In this document: positions 50,292 through 57,267 of the stretch, piece by piece
Layout of the letters: every line of letters begins with the position of its first letter
How positions within the stretch are numbered: the stretch's first letter is position 1
Source: Sinohyriopsis cumingii
Lineage: Eukaryota; Mollusca; Bivalvia; Unionida; Unionidae
Length of the DNA: 64,000 bases
Direction of reading: 5' to 3'
Assembly (NCBI GenBank): GCA_028554795.2
Contig: JAPYKE020000037.1
Location: 1,613,501-1,677,500 of the forward strand
Notes under the pieces: model-generated
What the model saw: only the letters and a program-made list of their open reading frames with translations
What the model was told of the DNA's origin: nothing
Database searches by the model: none
Translations under genes and position numbers: made by a program

Positions 50292-51334
50292 TCACTTCTT
50301 TTTATAGTCGATGACTTGCGAAGCGTCGATCCACGAATCAAAACTGGGTGGATATCCTTTCCAACGTACTTTGACTTCATTGACACGTCGTTTGCCCACT
50401 TTACGGGTTCTGCGTTCGAGAATGCTTTCGATGTCGTACACGTCGTCTTCTTTTTTGGTGACACGTTGTAACTCGGGCAAATAAAACGTTCCTTTGAGTA
50501 CTTCTCCGTTCATGTCTTCCAATTTATAGACGGTAGGATGACGGCCATGCACTCGTCCAGTGACACGAAACAATTCGGTGGTCCAGTTAGGTAAGTAACC
50601 TTTGTCGAAAGTGCGTTTGGTTTTGCCAATGCGCACCCAATCTCCTACGGTCAACTCTCCACTTTTCTTGGGGACAGCCCTCGTCGTCCAATGCTTCGAT
50701 GGTAAGATTGGTTGTACGCTTGCACCAGGTGCGGTAAGATGTTGATGTACTTCAGAGTGTGGTGATGCGTAAAATATTTCCACATGCGTTCTTTCAAAGT
50801 GCGTTGAAAACGTTCCACGATTCTGGCTTTGGTTTCAGGATTCTCGGTGGTAAAACAATGAATGTCACGTTTCTTTAATTCTTTTTGGAAAGCTTGATTC
50901 AGAAATTCGGTACCTTTGTCCGTTTGCCATCGAAGAGGGTGACGACCGCTTTCTTTCAACACTCGTTGCAGGGCTCGCACTAACTCTTTGCTGGATTTGG
51001 AAGTCAACGGCACGACCCAGGAAAATTTGGAAAAGACGTCGATGACACAAAACAAATATTTGTAGCCCCGATTGTAGCTGGCCAAATGAGAGACATCGGC
51101 TAAATCGGCTTGCCATTGATTATCGATGCCTTCCGCTCTGGTGAGACTTCTGGAAAACTTGCGTCGAATGGGTTTATGTAAAGTGTAGGTAGCTTGTTCT
51201 TGTAACCATCGTTGCACTTGAGGTAAACGGAGACTTTTCAGTCGCGTTTTGGCAGCACGATACAATGTGTGAACTCCTGCGTAACCTGCAGGATGGGAGG
51301 GATCGTAGCAAATGCTGGCTAAGACTTTTTCCAT
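50292..51334 (-). pseudogene. Retroviral-type integrase with chromodomain (frameshifted)
   Basis: The first frame (51,334-50,651) holds the rve catalytic core with D77 (WQADLADV), D139 (WQTDKGTEF) and E174 (KARIVERFQRTLK), spacing typical of Polinton integrases. The SH3-like segment (GDWVRIGKTKRTFDKGY) and a chromodomain (VKVRWKGYPPSFDSWI) follow in another frame, ending at 50,292. The junction near 50,680 lacks some linker residues that relatives have, so a small deletion plus frameshift is likely. The enzyme would insert the element and create the 6-bp duplication. The chromodomain may guide target choice. Confidence 0.92.
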
Positions 51335-51355
51335 CTTTTTGTGTTTGTTTGTGTG

Positions 51356-51589
51356 TTAACAAGTCACCCACTCTTCGGTGATGCTACTTTGGGTGGGTCG
51401 AAAGGGTGGTTTAGAAACGGATTTACGTGTCCGATGGGCTACGGGAGTAGAAGTCGAAGGTAGTGGTGGTGGAGGTGGCAATGGAATGGCTTTGGTCTTC
51501 TTTTCTTTTTTCACTTCTGGTTTCCCTTCTTTCTTTTTCACTTCTGTCGAAGGAGGAGTGGACATCATCTTTTTAACCCAAGCTTTCAT
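51356..51589 (-). CDS. Basic Pro-rich protein or displaced C-terminus of the upstream gene
   Basis: 77 codons from ATG 51,589, overlapping the end of the upstream ORF by 17 nt. Rich in Lys, Pro and Ser, ending KPPFRPTQSSITEEWVTC. It may be a separate overlapping gene or the real C-terminus of the 164-codon ORF after a frameshift in the nearby G-rich tract (about 51,600-51,620). Confidence 0.45.
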   Translation of the reverse strand: MKAWVKKMMSTPPSTEVKKKEGKPEVKKEKKTKAIPLPPPPPLPSTSTPVAHRTRKSVSKPPFRPTQSSITEEWVTC

Positions 51590-52067
51590 TTCTTCTCGTT
51601 GGGGTGTGGGGGACGGGGGTCAACAAGGATGCTGCAATCTTACTCGAAATGGGAGCTGCTGACGGTGTTTGAATCACATCTCGCATCTCTTCTTCCTCAG
51701 GTCTTCGTGGGGTAGCATCTCTGGTGACCCCTGGGGATGGTAGTAGTAGTGGTGATGGTGGTGGTGGTAGTGATGATGGTGCTGGACTTTTCATCAAGGT
51801 CTTAAAATCTTTCAGAGTGGGTAGAGCTGTTTCGTCTAAAGCTTTCTGGTGAAAGAGTTGCAGTCGTTGCAAGAGTTGACCGTACTTTTGCGATTTTTCT
51901 GTTTCGGACAAATCTTGGCGATCCATCAAGGACTGCAATTCGTGTTGTAACTGGGACATCTCGCTCAAATGGGGATTGGGAGGTAAATGCGGGGTGTGTT
52001 GTTCTTGCCACCGATGGTATTCCATCCATCGTTTGTAAGGCACTAAAGCTAGTTTTCGTCCTTCCAT
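51573..52067 (-). CDS. Helical, Pro-rich Polinton protein
   Basis: 164 codons. The N-terminus LALVPYKRWMEYHRWQEQ resembles the LVPY-type start of a protein commonly found near Polinton integrase genes. It has a central helical region with Gln/Leu (SQLQHELQSLMDRQDL, then YGQLLQRLQLFHQK) and a Pro/Ser-rich C-terminus. No enzymatic motif; possibly a structural or scaffold-like component. Confidence 0.6.
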   Translation of the reverse strand: MEGRKLALVPYKRWMEYHRWQEQHTPHLPPNPHLSEMSQLQHELQSLMDRQDLSETEKSQKYGQLLQRLQLFHQKALDETALPTLKDFKTLMKSPAPSSLPPPPSPLLLPSPGVTRDATPRRPEEEEMRDVIQTPSAAPISSKIAASLLTPVPHTPTRRNESLG

Positions 52068-52116
52068 GGGGTTGTCAGGGGTCGATTCTGAGATCTTGGG
52101 ACTTCCGAGGGCCTTT

Positions 52117-52431
52117 TTATCTTGCTCCCACCAGTCCTCCCAACATGGTTCCCATGACTCCTTTCAGTAAGGGACCTAACAAGAGGGGTAAAATGTCTCC
52201 ACGTTGGACCAACATCTTCTTCTTTTGACGAATGGGAATTTTCTTTTGAACCATTTGGCGAAGAACGTGACGATGTTTGCCTAAGCATTGTTTCTGGTGT
52301 TTGGACAAAGGGATCGTGCCTTTCAAGACGTTCAAACAGCATTCGCACACGGTATCGATGACCTCTTTGGAGGCTGATTGAATGAGTTTTTTTCGTAGAG
52401 GTGGAGAAGCTTTGGACAGGACAGATAACAT
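52117..52431 (-). CDS. Conserved Polinton core-like protein, short paralogue
   Basis: 104 codons from ATG 52,431. The pattern CECCLNVLKGTIPLS, then KKKMLVQRGD and a hydrophobic Gly/Leu-rich C-terminus (LLLGPLLKGVMGTMLGGLVG), belongs to a small protein found in most animal Polintons, possibly DNA- or membrane-associated in the virion. An LPPRLVKHGD segment lies in frame upstream without a start, so the true N-terminus may begin at ATG 52,465 with a small shift. TATAAAAAGG lies at 52,571-52,580. Confidence 0.7.
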   Translation of the reverse strand: MLSVLSKASPPLRKKLIQSASKEVIDTVCECCLNVLKGTIPLSKHQKQCLGKHRHVLRQMVQKKIPIRQKKKMLVQRGDILPLLLGPLLKGVMGTMLGGLVGAR

Positions 52432-52570
52432 GTCCCCATGTTTGACTAAACGAGGAGGCAGTCATTTTCTTTTCTTTCCTTGGGGCTGTTTAGAAGAGGG
52501 ATATTTTCTGGAGGGTGACATCTTTGAGTCTTCAGCACCAAAAATACTGATACCCCGACTTGGTCACAGG

Positions 52571-52580
52571 CCTTTTTATA
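52571..52580 (-). promoter_or_regulatory. TATA box upstream of the core-like protein gene
   Basis: Minus-strand TATAAAAAGG about 105-140 bp before the candidate starts at 52,465 and 52,431. It overlaps the end of the preceding gene. Confidence 0.5.
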
Positions 52581-53521
52581 CTGGAACGCGTCGCCACTGA
52601 TTGTCTTTACGTCGTATCAACTTCAGGACAGGCATGACACGTCGTGCAGGGGTACGCAACGGACTAAATCGAGCCAGTTCTTGCTTGGACAAATCCAGTA
52701 AACTTTGTAACATGCCCGATCTTTCTTCGACTTTGATTTTGGGAGAAGGTACTTTGTGAGCAGCAGCCACTGCCACTAAACTGGAGGGTCCTGCCACTGG
52801 GGAAGTTCTTGGGGTCATCAACGGAGAAGTTCTTGGTGTGATCAACGTCTCCAAGTACTCTTCAGTTCTTGGTGTCATCAACGGAGAAGTGGATGAACGT
52901 GAGGCTGTCTGAGACGCGGTCACCGCCTTTGCAGGTCGTGGTTTGCGAGTGTAAGGTTGCGTCCTGACCGAAGTGCCTCTCTTGCGACTAGTTTTCTTCT
53001 GTGGACTTTTCTTTTTCTGGGGAATTTTTCTCTGTTTCTTTTTCTGGGGGCTTCTTTTCTTTTTCCGGGGTGGTGTCTGGTAAGAGGAGGGTCCCGCCAC
53101 TGGAGAAGTTCTCCTTGGGGACCTGGTCTTTTTCTTCTTCTTGGAGCTTCGTTTGACTTTTTTCTTGGGGAGAAGTTTGGGGGCATTAGGATCCCATCTT
53201 AAGAGAGAGCGAATGATGACCCCTCCTAGAGCACCGCTCCCTCCAGGTTTCAAAATGATTTGTTTTTTGGTTTGAGTGTCGATGCGGGGATCGGCCAGTT
53301 GGGTCAAAGCGACTTTGTTTCGGTCAAAAAAGCGTTTGGTTTGATGAGGAATCTGAATGATCCCTTGGAGTAATTGACGTGCCGTCACCGTGAACCATCG
53401 TAAGACTTCTTTGAGATTAGCTTCTAAGACACGAGCTCGTATTTGTGGATTTTTTTTCTCGACTGATACCATACAAGGCACGAATCAATTTGACGGGAAG
53501 ATGCGACTGACGGGACGTCAT
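52576..53521 (-). pseudogene. Basic core-like protein, long paralogue (frameshift in an A-tract)
   Basis: The ATG at 53,521 opens a segment with LPVKLIRALYG. The frame is lost in an eight-A tract near 53,455 and the remainder runs from about 53,450 to 52,576. The first 110 residues align by eye with the neighbouring 104-codon protein (LP-x-[KR]-L-[VI], a helical block, then KKQIILKPGG and a hydrophobic segment). A long Lys/Arg/Ser/Pro tail follows (blocks such as KKKKTRSPRRTSPVAGPSS and SPLMTPRT repeats), resembling a DNA-condensing virion core protein. A homopolymer shift could be a sequencing error. Confidence 0.65.
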
Positions 53522-53588
53522 GGTCAAAATATGTGTGAGACAGACGAAAAGTGTCTGAGGTTTCTATAGATTTTTTTGTGGAATGAAG

Positions 53589-54282
53589 TTAAGTCGAAGA
53601 CGGAGACGTGTACAGGACAGGCCCTCCGTCTTGGCACCAGTGGTGAAACAAGTGGGTACGAAATCGCAAATCCTCGGGGGTCGTAGGTTTCAAATCGACG
53701 AGTAAATAGGCGTGTGGAGTTTGAGTGGCATCGTCGTACGCCTGAGTCAGCCAAGGCGTTCCTAACTGTTTGGCTAAGACTTGCACTTGCGATTTATCTC
53801 GAGGGCTTTTAAACAAGACCACGTAATGCGCATTGAGACTGATGGGTTATGTAAACGATACTGGCATTACGGTGATGCCCTTTGCGCGTGAACCACAGTT
53901 TAATTTCTTCTTCGTCTTCTCCTAACATGTCGTCGAAAATGACCAAATGGGTTTGACAGGAGTCAGAGACGATGCCGTCGTCTTCTTTAGGAATGCCTTC
54001 CACAAACACGATGGAATCTCCTAGACTTTCTCGCAAGAGGCTGTACGCCGATTGCCACTCTTTGTAACACCACACGATCCGCTGAGGTAGTCGATCGATC
54101 AAATGATGCTTATGTTCGATCAAACGTTTGACGAATTCGGTTTTGCCTGAACCGCTAGGTCCAGCAATGAGCATGTTAAAGGGATGGCGAAGATACAAAG
54201 CCTCCCAACTGGCACGATCTAAGTTTTCGTCGATGACTTTGACAGTGGAGGAAGAGGGAGCAGAGACAGCAGAGGTAGCCAT
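53589..54282 (-). pseudogene. A32-like (FtsK/HerA-type) packaging ATPase, frameshifted
   Basis: The first frame (54,282-53,809) has Walker A (AGPSGSGKTEF, residues 40-50) and Walker B (LVIFDDML, 113-120). The C-terminal part (VVLFKSPRDKSQVQVLAKQL) is in another frame, ending at 53,589. At the junction (about 53,850) about 15 residues expected between ITH and SLNAHY are missing, so a small deletion has destroyed the frame. The family pumps DNA into capsids. TATATAAA lies 47 bp upstream (54,329-54,336). Confidence 0.9.
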
Positions 54283-54328
54283 AGTGTCAGGAATGTCACT
54301 TGTGACACGAAAACAGACAAGACGAGAG

Positions 54329-54336
54329 TTTATATA
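54329..54336 (-). promoter_or_regulatory. TATA box of the ATPase gene
   Basis: Minus-strand TATATAAA, 47 bp before the ATPase ATG. Confidence 0.55.
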
Positions 54337-54352
54337 CTTTTTTCAGGACATG

Positions 54353-54358
54353 TTTATT
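54353..54358 (-). terminator. Poly(A) signal after the small membrane gene cluster
   Basis: Minus-strand AATAAA 8 nt beyond the stop at 54,366. Confidence 0.5.
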
Positions 54359-54365
54359 GAATGTT

Positions 54366-54668
54366 TTAAACATGAATACGAAAGACAAAAATACATAAAA
54401 GCCAAAGGCTTAAGTACAACGATAAAAGGCACATGATAACCATCAACGTGGAATAAAAACAAGTGTCTGTACACCATGTTTTGGGTAATGTTCTGACCAG
54501 TTCTATAGGGGGTAAGGTCACACAAGTGTCCTCCCGAAAGGGTCTTTCAGACCTGTCCACGACAGTTCTGTCCTGGGTGACGGGTTCTTCTGGCACCATC
54601 ACTAACACAGGTTGAAAAGTAACTTTTTTCTTTGGACGTTGAAAGGAAGGATCACAACTCTCGAGCAT
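54366..54668 (-). CDS. C-terminally anchored membrane protein
   Basis: 100 codons from ATG 54,668, overlapping the preceding gene by 17 nt. A polar N-terminal 70 residues (RPKKKVTFQPVLVMVPEEP) precede one strongly hydrophobic C-terminal helix (MVIMCLLSLYLSLWLLCIFV). Tail-anchored topology is inferred. It could instead be the shifted C-terminus of the preceding gene. Confidence 0.45.
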   Translation of the reverse strand: MLESCDPSFQRPKKKVTFQPVLVMVPEEPVTQDRTVVDRSERPFREDTCVTLPPIELVRTLPKTWCTDTCFYSTLMVIMCLLSLYLSLWLLCIFVFRIHV

Positions 54669-54897
54669 ACTGGGCCACTTCTTGGGTCCAAGCCTCAAAA
54701 TCCCATTTTTTCCAGTCACGGACATCTGTCCAATGGGGGTGTAAGTCACAAGCTACACACACATCGTCATACACGTCTTGGGTAGCTAAAAGTTGACGAA
54801 TCTTTTTTTCTCGTAGAGGTCGAGAAGTATCCAGATGAAAACGTAAGGCTTTGAGCAAAAGGAAGCTCTCGTGAACATTTAAAGGCACCACTTTCAT
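54652..54897 (-). CDS. Small protein of unknown function
   Basis: 81 codons. The ATG at 54,897 overlaps the stop of the upstream gene in the ATGA arrangement, which supports this start. The C-terminal half is Trp- and Asp-rich (VCVACDLHPHWTDVRDWKKW). No family recognised. Confidence 0.5.
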   Translation of the reverse strand: MKVVPLNVHESFLLLKALRFHLDTSRPLREKKIRQLLATQDVYDDVCVACDLHPHWTDVRDWKKWDFEAWTQEVAQYAREL

Positions 54898-55106
54898 GTT
54901 GAATGGGGTGGTAAGTACTGTTCGTAAAGAGTCCACAAAGAATCGGCTAGTAAACGAAATCCCAGAAAACAAGTCACTAAGACACACACTATGCGTCGTC
55001 CCAAATTGAATGGATACAGTTCTTGTAATAATTAATGGTAATGATCCACGGTTTGAATATGGTCATTGAGTTCCTTCCACAGAATCTGTTCAATTACATG
55101 TGACAT
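54894..55106 (-). pseudogene. Small single-helix membrane protein with nonsense codon
   Basis: A 71-codon frame from ATG 55,106, which overlaps the end of the preceding gene, to TGA at 54,894, which overlaps the next start by ATGA. One hydrophobic helix (IVCVLVTCFLGF). TAA at codon 25 (55,032-55,034) interrupts it. The start/stop overlaps on both sides support it as a former gene. Confidence 0.45.
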
Positions 55107-55581
55107 AAGTCGTGGCATGGCAGCCTGTTTTTATATTCTCTTTTTTTCGGATGCAATACACGTACTTTATAGCCAGAGATCTTCGTTCTGCAGTAGGGAA
55201 TCTAAATCTTGCATACTGTAACCTAAACGTCAGAGTTTGTTTAGAAGTTTCCTCTTCCGCTAAGTAGATTCCACGTAAAATATGTTGGTAATCCTTTAAC
55301 TTGTCTTCCTCAATGCGTTGCACTAGGTGAATCTCGAAGTAACCAAAATTATGAACATGTCGATCATTGGCGACCTCAAAATTTTGAACAATGTCTGACC
55401 ACTGAAACAGTTTCTGACGAATCAGTTCTCTTATACCATTCAGGTACCAGTGGTTAAAGATCTGGTGACGTAACGGATGCAACTGTTCTTTACGTTTGAC
55501 TTGTATTTTGACCAGCTCTCGGTAAATGCGTTCTCTCAACTCCACAGGCAAAGCACGAATTTTCTCTTGTAAAGTATCCAT
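55090..55581 (-). CDS. Protein with an F-box-like LPxELxxxIY motif, intact paralogue
   Basis: 163 codons. The N-terminus IRALPVELRERIYRELVKIQ resembles the first helices of F-box-like motifs. The rest is helical with conserved-looking RLQYARFRFP. The neighbouring gene has a matching IESLPKELQEKIYKEV. Viral F-box proteins redirect ubiquitin ligases, but the evidence here is one short motif, so that role is only a hypothesis. Confidence 0.5.
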   Translation of the reverse strand: MDTLQEKIRALPVELRERIYRELVKIQVKRKEQLHPLRHQIFNHWYLNGIRELIRQKLFQWSDIVQNFEVANDRHVHNFGYFEIHLVQRIEEDKLKDYQHILRGIYLAEEETSKQTLTFRLQYARFRFPTAERRSLAIKYVYCIRKKENIKTGCHATTYVTCN

Positions 55582-55602
55582 GAATAGGTCAGTCCGTACA
55601 AT

Positions 55603-55995
55603 TCACAATCTTCTTCTAGAGCAAACGTAATCCACATAGTAAGTAATTTCTGACCACTGCCATTCAGGGTAACGTCCAAGAATCTCACTGAACTCTTTTG
55701 ATGTAAATGGTCTAGAGTGATATAATAGGACGAATGCACACTTGACCCAGAGAAATCTAACACACTGGTTGACTTTTTTCACTTTCCTCTCGTGAATTTC
55801 TCGGCACAAAAGTTCTACAGTGACCCATTGAGATTTCACTCCGTCAAATCCCTGTCAAACTTCCTTGTAAATCTTCTCTTGCAGTTCTTTAGGTAATGAT
55901 TCAATATCCTTTTTGAAATGAAGTTTAAATACCGGTCTCGGTGATGTCCAACATTTCACTCCTTGCCAATCTGGTTTCTTCTTCGTCAACGACAT
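55603..55995 (-). pseudogene. Second LPxELxxxIY protein, nonsense codon
   Basis: Starts at ATG 55,995, 11 nt after the BIR gene stop. The motif IESLPKELQEKIYKEV is followed directly by TGA at codon 47 (55,855-55,857). The same frame then stays open to 55,603 with coding-like sequence (VTVELLCREIHERK). It appears to be a tandem paralogue of the next gene, inactivated by one stop. Confidence 0.5.
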
Positions 55996-56006
55996 GGTAA
56001 GTTACT

Positions 56007-56642
56007 TCAATGTCTCGGTCCCACTAAGGGTAAGTAATGACAATTCGGTGACCATCGAGCATGTTCTACGTAGGCCGAATCTTGCGGTTCCCAGTGGTGA
56101 AGTGACACACCACAACTGAAGCACTTGACTTTATCTCCTTCGCCCAAGTAGAACAATCCGGCTCTGGCTAATTCTTCGGGGGTCGGTCGTCCCAGATATT
56201 TAGGCCATTTTCCTTTGAACGATTGAAGACGATTTTCAAAGTCGCAGTATTCCGACAAACGCACAGGAAACAAATATTCGTCTTTCACAGGTTCGTTTCG
56301 ATAAAGGTTGGGTGACATGGACAGGAGTTTGCTCAGGGCTGGATGACATCCGTAGGGGGGTAGACGTGAAGGTGAACATCCACCTATAAAACGAAACCCA
56401 GTAAAATGTCCAAGAGGACGAGCGCCATCGCTTTCGCATCCCTCAGGTTTGACACGCACAGCATCACTTTCCATGATAGGGGTAGTGAGAACAAAGTTCC
56501 CATGATGCTTTACGGCATCGTTAAGGTCACAGCGTACAGCATCGTTCCCATCGCAAGGCTCACAATCGCATTCCACTTCAGAAGCCCCACACTTGAATTG
56601 TGCCTTTCTAAACTTGTTTTGTGTTTCTCTGAAAGTATTCAT
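56007..56642 (-). CDS. BIR-domain (IAP-like) protein 1
   Basis: 211 codons. The C-terminal BIR domain (about 120-205) has the CCHC zinc ligands C174, C177, H194 and C201 in VKCFSCGVSL ... YVEHARWSPNC, plus the typical ARAGLFYLGEGD. The N-terminal 110 residues are Cys/Asp-rich and unrecognised. No RING or CARD follows. BIR proteins bind caspases or act at the spindle; viral ones block apoptosis of the infected cell. TATAAAAAG lies at 56,701-56,709, about 60 bp upstream of the ATG. Confidence 0.85.
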   Translation of the reverse strand: MNTFRETQNKFRKAQFKCGASEVECDCEPCDGNDAVRCDLNDAVKHHGNFVLTTPIMESDAVRVKPEGCESDGARPLGHFTGFRFIGGCSPSRLPPYGCHPALSKLLSMSPNLYRNEPVKDEYLFPVRLSEYCDFENRLQSFKGKWPKYLGRPTPEELARAGLFYLGEGDKVKCFSCGVSLHHWEPQDSAYVEHARWSPNCHYLPLVGPRH

Positions 56643-56700
56643 CTTGTTCGCTCGGTCTTTTTAGGTAGTCACAATGAACTATTGATATTGACCATAGCCC

Positions 56701-56709
56701 CTTTTTATA
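56701..56709 (-). promoter_or_regulatory. TATA box of BIR gene 1
   Basis: Minus-strand TATAAAAAG about 60 bp before the ATG. It overlaps the last codons of the upstream BIR gene. Confidence 0.6.
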
Positions 56710-57163
56710 CTAGTCGCAATGCAGTCTCAAGCTTGTACATCGTTCCTTTTTTATGTTTTTTATGTCTTGTTTTGGAAGGTACCGTTTCTAAGGTACCGTC
56801 ATTATTGTACTGTAATGTCATGGGTGGAAAGGCTATATAAAGGTAAGGGCAGTGCGGAGACCATCGAATATGTTCCAGAATAGCTGAATCTTTATAGATA
56901 CATAGATCCATTCGTAACTTCAGTCCGCAAGCGAAACACTGTACTTCGTATCCCAATCCTGACTCAGGTCCCAAGTAGACAAATCCTGTTCTAGCTAAAA
57001 CATGCGAAGAAGGTAATCCTTTCCTATCCGTAGGCCATGCTTGAAACGTGTCCAATCGACGGGCACAATCACAATAGTCAGGCAAGAAAACCGGAAAATG
57101 GTAGGGTTTGAACTTGGAGTTCTCATCGGGTTTCTCACTCGATTCTTGCTGTGGCGAAGTCAT
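56705..57163 (-). CDS. BIR-domain (IAP-like) protein 2
   Basis: 152 codons. A single BIR domain (about 25-110) has RRLDTFQAWP, LARTGFVYLG and zinc ligands C76, C79, H98 and C105. The spacing to the His is slightly longer than in its neighbour. A basic tail follows with HKKHKKGTMYK. Paralogous to the gene at 56.0-56.6 kb. Its own TATA box (GGTATAAAACA, 57,198-57,207) lies about 40 bp upstream. Confidence 0.85.
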   Translation of the reverse strand: MTSPQQESSEKPDENSKFKPYHFPVFLPDYCDCARRLDTFQAWPTDRKGLPSSHVLARTGFVYLGPESGLGYEVQCFACGLKLRMDLCIYKDSAILEHIRWSPHCPYLYIAFPPMTLQYNNDGTLETVPSKTRHKKHKKGTMYKLETALRLV

Positions 57164-57197
57164 CCTTCTGGTGGGTGGCTATCCTCTTACAACCAAT

Positions 57198-57207
57198 GTT
57201 TTATACC
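57198..57207 (-). promoter_or_regulatory. TATA box of BIR gene 2
   Basis: Minus-strand GGTATAAAAC about 40 bp before the ATG at 57,163 and 60 bp after the polymerase stop. Confidence 0.6.
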
Positions 57208-57267
57208 AACATGTCCATACGGCAAAGTAAAGTGGCTGGGCAGTCGCACTCGCTTCTGGTACACGAT

